DNA of 7,696 nucleotides, from NCBI GenBank assembly GCA_029260695.1, contig JAJDCT010000140.1, positions 1 through 7,696 on the forward strand, read 5' to 3'. This document shows, one piece after another, positions 5,792-7,696 of this stretch (position 1 is its first letter; each line of letters starts with the position of its first letter). This DNA is from Phycisphaeraceae bacterium (lineage in GTDB: Bacteria > Planctomycetota > Phycisphaerae > Phycisphaerales > Phycisphaeraceae). Below the pieces are notes generated by a model that worked only from the letters and a program-made list of their open reading frames with translations, was not told the origin of the DNA and made no database searches. A program made the position numbers and the translations under genes.

Positions 5792-5865
5792 GGGGGTGTA
5801 GCTCAATTGGTTAGAGCACCGGACTGTCGATCCGGAGGTTGCGGGTTCGACTCCCGTCACCCTCG
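5792..5865 (+). tRNA. trnD: tRNA-Asp (anticodon GTC)
   Basis: A complete 74-nt cloverleaf. The acceptor arm GGGGGTG pairs with CACCCTC (one G-T), the D arm is GCTC/GAGC, the anticodon stem CCGGA/TCCGG encloses loop CTGTCGA with anticodon GTC, the variable loop is short, and the T arm GCGGG/CCCGT holds loop TTCGACT. The discriminator base is G73, the identity element expected for tRNA-Asp. The CCA end is not encoded (CTT follows), so it must be added after transcription. It forms its own unit with a promoter upstream and a terminator 35 nt downstream. No integrase or direct repeat suggests that it is used as an attachment site here. Confidence 0.97.
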
Positions 5866-5899
5866 CTTACAAGTAGCGAACCATAAAATACTTGCGAAG

Positions 5900-5932
5900 A
5901 CCCTCGGGCATCCAGCCCGGGGGTATTTTTTT
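5900..5932 (+). terminator. Intrinsic terminator of the tRNA-Asp unit
   Basis: Ten base pairs (5900-5909 with 5915-5924, including one T-G) close a 5-nt loop ATCCA and are followed by ATTTTTTT (5925-5932), a classical Rho-independent terminator. On the opposite strand the same hairpin is followed only by a weak T-containing stretch, so it might also partly stop the converging minus-strand transcript of the PEP-CTERM gene. Confidence 0.88.
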
Positions 5933-6053
5933 GATGCTGCACCCGGAAGCACAAGCCGCATGGGTGGTGTGGGTGGGTCAGGCGGTGAGGGCAGGCCGGG
6001 GCAAGCCGCTGTTGATTAGGCCAGAGTGGGGGGGGGTGGCAGCGGGTATGGTC

Positions 6054-7670
6054 TTACCGTCTTTGTCCGGACCGCCCTGGCATACTCAGCAGCGTCGGCA
6101 AGAGGAGCAATGTTATCAACGTGCCCGGCTCGGGGACCACGGCGGTGAAGATGCCGCTTGTGTTGTCGGTAAAGGTCAGCTTAACGACGACCAGGCCATC
6201 GTCATTGAAGCCGCGGGCCAGTCCGTCCTCGCCTCCGGTACCGCCGGTAAATCCGATGGCGGCGATGGTTCGAAGGTCGATGCCTGTGGTCGGGTCGATG
6301 TCGATTTCATCGCCGTCGCGAAGCAGAAGGCGCAGCTGCTGGTTGTGGTATGCCCAGAGGCCGCGGTCATTGTTCTGCTCAACCTTCCCGGGCTCGAGTG
6401 TTAATGAGGCGGTGAATACAGCGTCGCCGAACGCGTTCAAGGTAGGGGTGTCAAAGAGCCGGAAGGTGGCGTCGGCCCCGGGTGCCGTGTCGCTTTCGCG
6501 CGCCACCATTTGGAGCGCTGCTGGCTGGCCGACCCACAGAGCATGGTCATCATCAAGGGTCGCCCCGCCGGGTTCGATCTCCAGTGTGCCGGCGAAGGCG
6601 AGTGTGCCACTGGCGTTGATGACGACGTCGCTGGTGTTTAAGAAGTCGGCAGTGCCTGGGCCCCGTGCATCATCACCGGGCATGATCACGGGTTGTGGGT
6701 TGTTCGTTGGGCCAGCCCATACCCCGAACTTTCTGATGCCGTCACTGTCAAGCCTGTGGCTACTGAGGAAGGCGACCTGGCCAGCGGAGTTGATGGCAGA
6801 CGATCCTATCGTACCGAAAGGGGTAATGTTTCCTGACTGGGGGTCTGACCGCAATGCGACCACGGTTAATGAGCCCGACTGTTCTGACCACAGCCCACCC
6901 CGGAACCCGGAGCCAGTAGACCGACGAGCCGAACTGGTGATGAGGGTTTGGCCGGCTGGACTCACGGCCAGGTCTGCAATGTTGACATATGCCCCCACGC
7001 CGGGCCCGGGTGCCGGGTCACCCTCTCTGACGATGGCTCGCAGCGTGCCCGCGGGGCCCGCCCAGATAGCGTCTTGTGGGAAGAAGCCAACGAGTTCGTC
7101 CGCCAGGAATGCCAGGTGGTCCCCCGCGAGTCGCAGGCTGCTGAACCCGGTGAAGGTCCGGTCGGTAAAGCCAGGTATGAGTTGGCCTTTCTGGAATACG
7201 AGGCTTGGCGCGTCGATGGTTCCAGACCAGATGCCTGTGTTGCCGCTTGACGGGACGCCGCGCAACGTGGCGGTGAAGGCGATGACGCCATTGTCGGACA
7301 GGATCGGTCTGTCGAAGAAGGAAAAATCTGTGCCGATGGTGCCCGGCGCCTGTGCCCCCTCGCGTGCTACCAGACCGAGCGTGCCGGGGAGTCCGCCCCA
7401 GAGTCCCTGGTTGTTCTGCGATGTCACGGTGCCACCCAGCAGGAGATCGGCTGTGAAAGCGACCTGCCCCTGGGTATTGAGCATCGGATTCACGAAGTTG
7501 GCAAACACCCCGTCGCCTTGCGGTGCGGGCTGACCCGATACCGCCACCGGTAAGACCGGGACCTGGGCAGGGGCATCATGCGCACTAATGCACAATAACC
7601 CTATTGAGAACAGCGACACAAACAGCCCGCGCACCGGCCTCAGGCCGGCGTCTCTGTAGAGATCTACCAT
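6054..7670 (-). CDS. Exported NxxGxxAF-repeat protein with PEP-CTERM sorting signal
   Basis: A 538-residue secreted protein. The N-terminus is a signal peptide: basic residues R6, R11 and R14, a hydrophobic core (16-30) and a likely cleavage site APA|Q after residue 35. The C-terminus is a PEP-CTERM tripartite signal: VPEPGT (512-517), a hydrophobic segment (518-529) and a basic tail ending GRSGQRR, which exosortase-type enzymes process. Between them are about eight repeats of roughly 58 residues. Each has an NxxGxxAF-like half (for example LNTQGQVAFTADL at 64-76) and a G[LI]WxG...VxRxGDxxPG half; the tryptophans fall at 91, 148, 203, 261, 318, 379 and 439, with F508 in the last. This matches the choice-of-anchor NxxGxxAF tandem-repeat family; a beta-propeller is inferred. 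Function is unknown, probably surface or matrix. Start: the ATG at 7670 has GGAG ten bases upstream. The promoter may lie beyond the window. Confidence 0.87.
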   Translation of the reverse strand: MVDLYRDAGLRPVRGLFVSLFSIGLLCISAHDAPAQVPVLPVAVSGQPAPQGDGVFANFVNPMLNTQGQVAFTADLLLGGTVTSQNNQGLWGGLPGTLGLVAREGAQAPGTIGTDFSFFDRPILSDNGVIAFTATLRGVPSSGNTGIWSGTIDAPSLVFQKGQLIPGFTDRTFTGFSSLRLAGDHLAFLADELVGFFPQDAIWAGPAGTLRAIVREGDPAPGPGVGAYVNIADLAVSPAGQTLITSSARRSTGSGFRGGLWSEQSGSLTVVALRSDPQSGNITPFGTIGSSAINSAGQVAFLSSHRLDSDGIRKFGVWAGPTNNPQPVIMPGDDARGPGTADFLNTSDVVINASGTLAFAGTLEIEPGGATLDDDHALWVGQPAALQMVARESDTAPGADATFRLFDTPTLNAFGDAVFTASLTLEPGKVEQNNDRGLWAYHNQQLRLLLRDGDEIDIDPTTGIDLRTIAAIGFTGGTGGEDGLARGFNDDGLVVVKLTFTDNTSGIFTAVVPEPGTLITLLLLPTLLSMPGRSGQRR

Positions 7671-7696
7671 GATCGACTTTCTCCTCTCCTGTCCCC

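Noticed and set aside
5792..5932. tRNA-Asp as an integration site for a mobile element
   Set aside because: No integrase gene, no repeated tRNA 3' end and no change in gene content follow the tRNA; a normal terminator does.
6121..7533. Long plus-strand open frame opposite the repeat protein gene
   Set aside because: The minus-strand frame has a signal peptide, regular repeats and a PEP-CTERM signal; the plus-strand frame is low-complexity Ser/Pro/Arg and covers no motif.

Overview
The window looks like a stretch of ordinary chromosome from a GC-rich planctomycete, most likely a member of the Phycisphaerae. This is an inference from four things: a PEP-CTERM exported protein built from NxxGxxAF-type repeats, a very small Hc1-like (histone H1-like) protein with the GNKAAGTRVRK signature, mostly single-gene transcription units separated by 100-300 nt spacers, and Shine-Dalgarno sites that range from perfect to barely visible. 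No taxonomic marker such as rRNA is present.

Layout from left to right. Positions 1-300 hold no gene I can name, only a faint fragment resembling a response-regulator receiver domain at the extreme left edge. On the minus strand, 301-1110 encodes a lipoprotein of the endonuclease/exonuclease/phosphatase fold. It is clearly poorer in G+C than its neighbours and has an extended -10 box so close to the start that the mRNA would be nearly leaderless. Also on the minus strand, 1261-1638 is a compact PilZ (c-di-GMP receptor) protein flanked by strong hairpins. On the plus strand, 1859-3388 is a fused uroporphyrinogen-III methyltransferase/synthase (siroheme, heme and B12 branch point), followed by the 58-residue Hc1-like protein at 3550-3726.

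The 319-nt gap 3727-4045 is the least explained part of the window. It contains a long imperfect stem-loop (3756-3809), three tandem copies of a 12-13 nt unit (3838-3880) and a further hairpin (3947-3972). It precedes a FabZ-like hot-dog dehydratase (4046-4516). A Gfo/Idh/MocA NAD(P)-dependent oxidoreductase (4656-5696) follows. A complete small transcription unit comes next: a promoter with perfect TTGACA, tRNA-Asp(GTC) and an intrinsic terminator (5727-5932). The right end is a minus-strand gene for a 538-residue PEP-CTERM protein (6054-7670) with about eight repeats of roughly 58 residues, plausibly a beta-propeller.

The genes do not form a pathway: tetrapyrrole synthesis, acyl-chain dehydration, c-di-GMP sensing, nucleoid protein and cell-surface protein are each separate. 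I see no defence system, CRISPR array, transposase, integrase or phage gene. The best candidates for something undescribed are the structured, repeat-bearing spacer between the Hc1-like gene and the FabZ-like gene, and the repeat protein at the right end.
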